A stretch of 64,000 nt of DNA from Selaginella tamariscina (taxonomy: Eukaryota > Streptophyta > Lycopodiopsida > Selaginellales > Selaginellaceae), in NCBI GenBank assembly GCA_003024785.1, contig PUQB01000266.1:1-64000 (forward strand), written 5' to 3'. Below the pieces are notes generated by a model. The model ran no database searches and was not told the DNA's origin. It was given only the letters and a program-made list of their open reading frames with translations. The position numbers and the translations under genes were made by a program. The stretch's first letter is position 1. Every line of letters begins with the position of its first letter. This document shows, one piece after another, positions 62,101 to 64,000 of the stretch.

Positions 62101-64000
62101 TGGTACTTGGATGGTAGGGAAGAAGGAGGAGAAGGAGAAGGAGTAGGAGAAGGAGATTGAAAAACAGGAGTCAGATACAGGAAAGGTAGAAGAGACGTAG
62201 GAGTTACTTGAAAGGCAAAAAGGTGGAAGGAGCAGGATCAATGGCGAGTTCATGCATGGTAGTGGTAAGAACTCGGAGAGGAGAAGGAGGGAGCTGTGAC
62301 TGAAAAAAAAGAAGGATCTTGGGGGTGGAACAGAAGCAGAGTAACAGAAAGAGGCATGTTTGGAAAGAACCTATGTGGATGTTGATGAGTGTACAGGATT
62401 GGAAGAATCCTGTACAGGAGTCCGTGGTTGCGCAGGAGTGGGGAAAGCCTGCGAATGTGCTGACAAATCAACAGGAGGTGGATCCTGTTGAGGAGGAACC
62501 TTTGACACTGATACAGGATTGAAAGAACCTTGTACAGGAAAACGCAAACTTACAGGAGTGAAGAGAGCCTGCAGATGTGCTGAGGAACTGACATGAAGTG
62601 AATCATGTCAAGGAGGAGTCTTCAACACTGGTACAGGAACAGGCACGGTCAATCTTGTAGCTTGTACTTCCTCAGATACTAAGGATGTATCCTGCACACA
62701 GGAAGGTACAGGATTGATCCTAACTATCGGAGAGGAAAACGTGAGCGTTCTAGACCTCCAGTCCATCTGCGGATTTGCAACAACAAACCATGGCATGCTC
62801 AAAAGATGGGATCGACCGAGTCTTGATCAAGTTGAAGGAAATTGTACAGTTGAATGTGCCATGACTACAGGAGAGAGGTTCGGTAGCATGGTAACTACGC
62901 CAAAAGCAATCAGACGCCCATCGGCCACTTCGACAGGAACTGCACGCTTCAACTTCACCACCGAAATGCCATGTTGAGTTGCAAAAATGTCATCCATGAA
63001 GCATGCATTTGCACCAGTGCTAACAAGGCAAACTCCTTGAGCTCTCGATTATTAAAATGAATGTGTACAAGAAACTTGAGTGATAGAATGGTATGAGCAG
63101 CACCAATGGAGCTTGCACCTACGTCCAACTTCGCGGCTCCTAGACGAAGTGGACATTGGAGTTTTCCGACTGAACTTCAGCTTCAACTTCACGTGTCTTG
63201 AAGTTCTTGGCTTTAATAGCAATCTGCCACCTTGTGTCCTGCTCCACCACAATACAAGCACACGGCGACGTTGCTTCTCAGTAGCGAAAAGAGAGCCACG
63301 CTTGGATTCTCAACCTCCATAGGAACTACTCCAGAAAATGGTGCAGGAACATGTACCACAGCTGCAGGATTGGTTTGCAGGAACTGCTGACGGATCTTTC
63401 CTGACGACGCTCAAACAAACGGTTGTCGCAATGAACAGCTTGTTACATGATCTCCGTTAATGTTTGGGCATCCGGTAATGTAAGGAGAAGGTCCTTCACG
63501 TCATCCCTCAACCCAAAATGGAAGTGTTCGATCAATGCAGTCTCGTCCCATGGAATGTTCATGCAAAGTTGCTGAAATTCGGATGCATAGACGGAAGCTG
63601 GTTGGATCCTTGAGTGAGCTTCCGTAACTTTGTGCATGCGGAATGGTACTTATCAGGATCTCCAAAGCAGGCTTCAAAGGCAGCCACAAAACCTTCAAAG
63701 TCTTCCATCAATGGGTCGTCACGCTCCAGCAAGGGGGCGACCCAAGCCCGTGGAGATCCCACTTAGTAAAGATGCCAAAAGACCACCTTTTGAGCATCAG
63801 TCGAGTAGCGGCGTGGTTGCATGCGGATTAAGAGCCGGATCTGATTCAGGAAACCTTGGAAATCGGCACGATTGCCACTGAACTTTTCTGGTATGCTGAT
63901 CTTTGACTCTGAAGAAAGTTTATAATGAAGAGGGAACCACCAATGCCTGAGAGAGAGCCCCTGTGCAGCAGCCTTGGAGGATGCATCAGTAGCTGCATGC
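58907..64000 (-). pseudogene. second Ty3/gypsy gag-pol with chromodomain, frame-broken, truncated by the window
   Basis: On the minus strand the order is as follows. Gag core lies at 63760-63440 (LPDAQTLTEIM). The zinc knuckle CLYCGGAGHKVADC lies at 63260-63219. A protease-like part lies near 63035-62715, with STGANACFMDD where DSGA or DTGA is usual. A variable linker with a repeat of about 121 bp lies at 62640-62390. Reverse transcriptase lies at 61760-61150 ([24 protein letters not shown]). RNase H lies near 61120-60880 ([11 protein letters not shown]). The zinc region and integrase core lie at 60440-59950 (VVDRFTKQAHFLP, VSDRGPQFMSKFW). The chromodomain lies near 59400-59240 (YLVDWKGYLPTDRTWEP). 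The last open frame reads on through the polypurine tract into the LTR, adding repeats around LQDFPTGYSYQDS. It differs from the chromovirus at 50876 and belongs to another lineage. The gag start and the other LTR lie beyond 64000. Confidence 0.9.
58920..59110. repeat. 54-bp minisatellite inside the LTR
   Basis: Three to four copies of a unit containing GGAATCCTGGTAGGAATATC are present. Because 54 is a multiple of three, the overlapping open frame on the minus strand shows an 18-residue repeat. Confidence 0.85.

Overview
The window looks like nuclear DNA of a land plant. The grounds are short GT-AG introns, plant-type CCCTAAA telomere-like repeats, Ty3/gypsy LTR retrotransposons with a TGGTATCAGAGC primer-binding site, a chromodomain chromovirus, an F-box gene and FCP1-like HAD phosphatase copies. 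I cannot name the species. Most coding regions are broken by small indels. Two N tracts and complementary breaks in duplicated copies suggest that part of this is assembly error.

Left part (1-13800). Two divergent genes flank an AT-rich and microsatellite-rich core (3300-5930). The minus-strand gene (2083 down to 1, leaving the window) is a DDE/integrase-like transposase with motifs HDKMDHSKT, LQMDNCAGENKN and FLMVGHTH. The plus-strand gene (8999-12099) encodes a protein of about 970 residues that appears to join a ParB-like domain to a degenerate, methylase-like C-terminal half. Each gene seems to have a noncoding leader exon and a long leader intron, and each of those introns carries an array of the 18-bp palindrome GGCGGGATTAATCCCGCC (about 20 and about 30 units). 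A further copy of the palindrome sits in an internal 61-nt intron of the plus gene. The two genes also share an N-terminal module. Together they look like one mobile element or selfish unit with its own palindromic binding sites. This is the most interesting system in the window. A broken FCP1-like phosphatase gene follows on the same strand.

Middle part (14567-56900). A block of about 20.9 kb is present twice in tandem. Each block holds an F-box gene with a clear G-box and TATA promoter, about 6 kb of AT-rich DNA, a repeated 1.2-kb segment, a gag-protease fragment, an inverted copy of the phosphatase region and a chromovirus. The copies are near-identical but differ by a 535-bp insertion, a junction deletion, a 72-bp tandem duplication and many one-base indels. 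They are either a recent segmental duplication or two haplotypes placed end to end.

Right part (56900-64000). An inverted copy of the transposase-gene leader (AT-rich repeats, TATA box, leader exon, splice donor and start of a palindrome array) is interrupted inside an array unit by a second, minus-strand Ty3/gypsy element. That element's LTR is 58610-59157, and its pol and gag run to the window edge.
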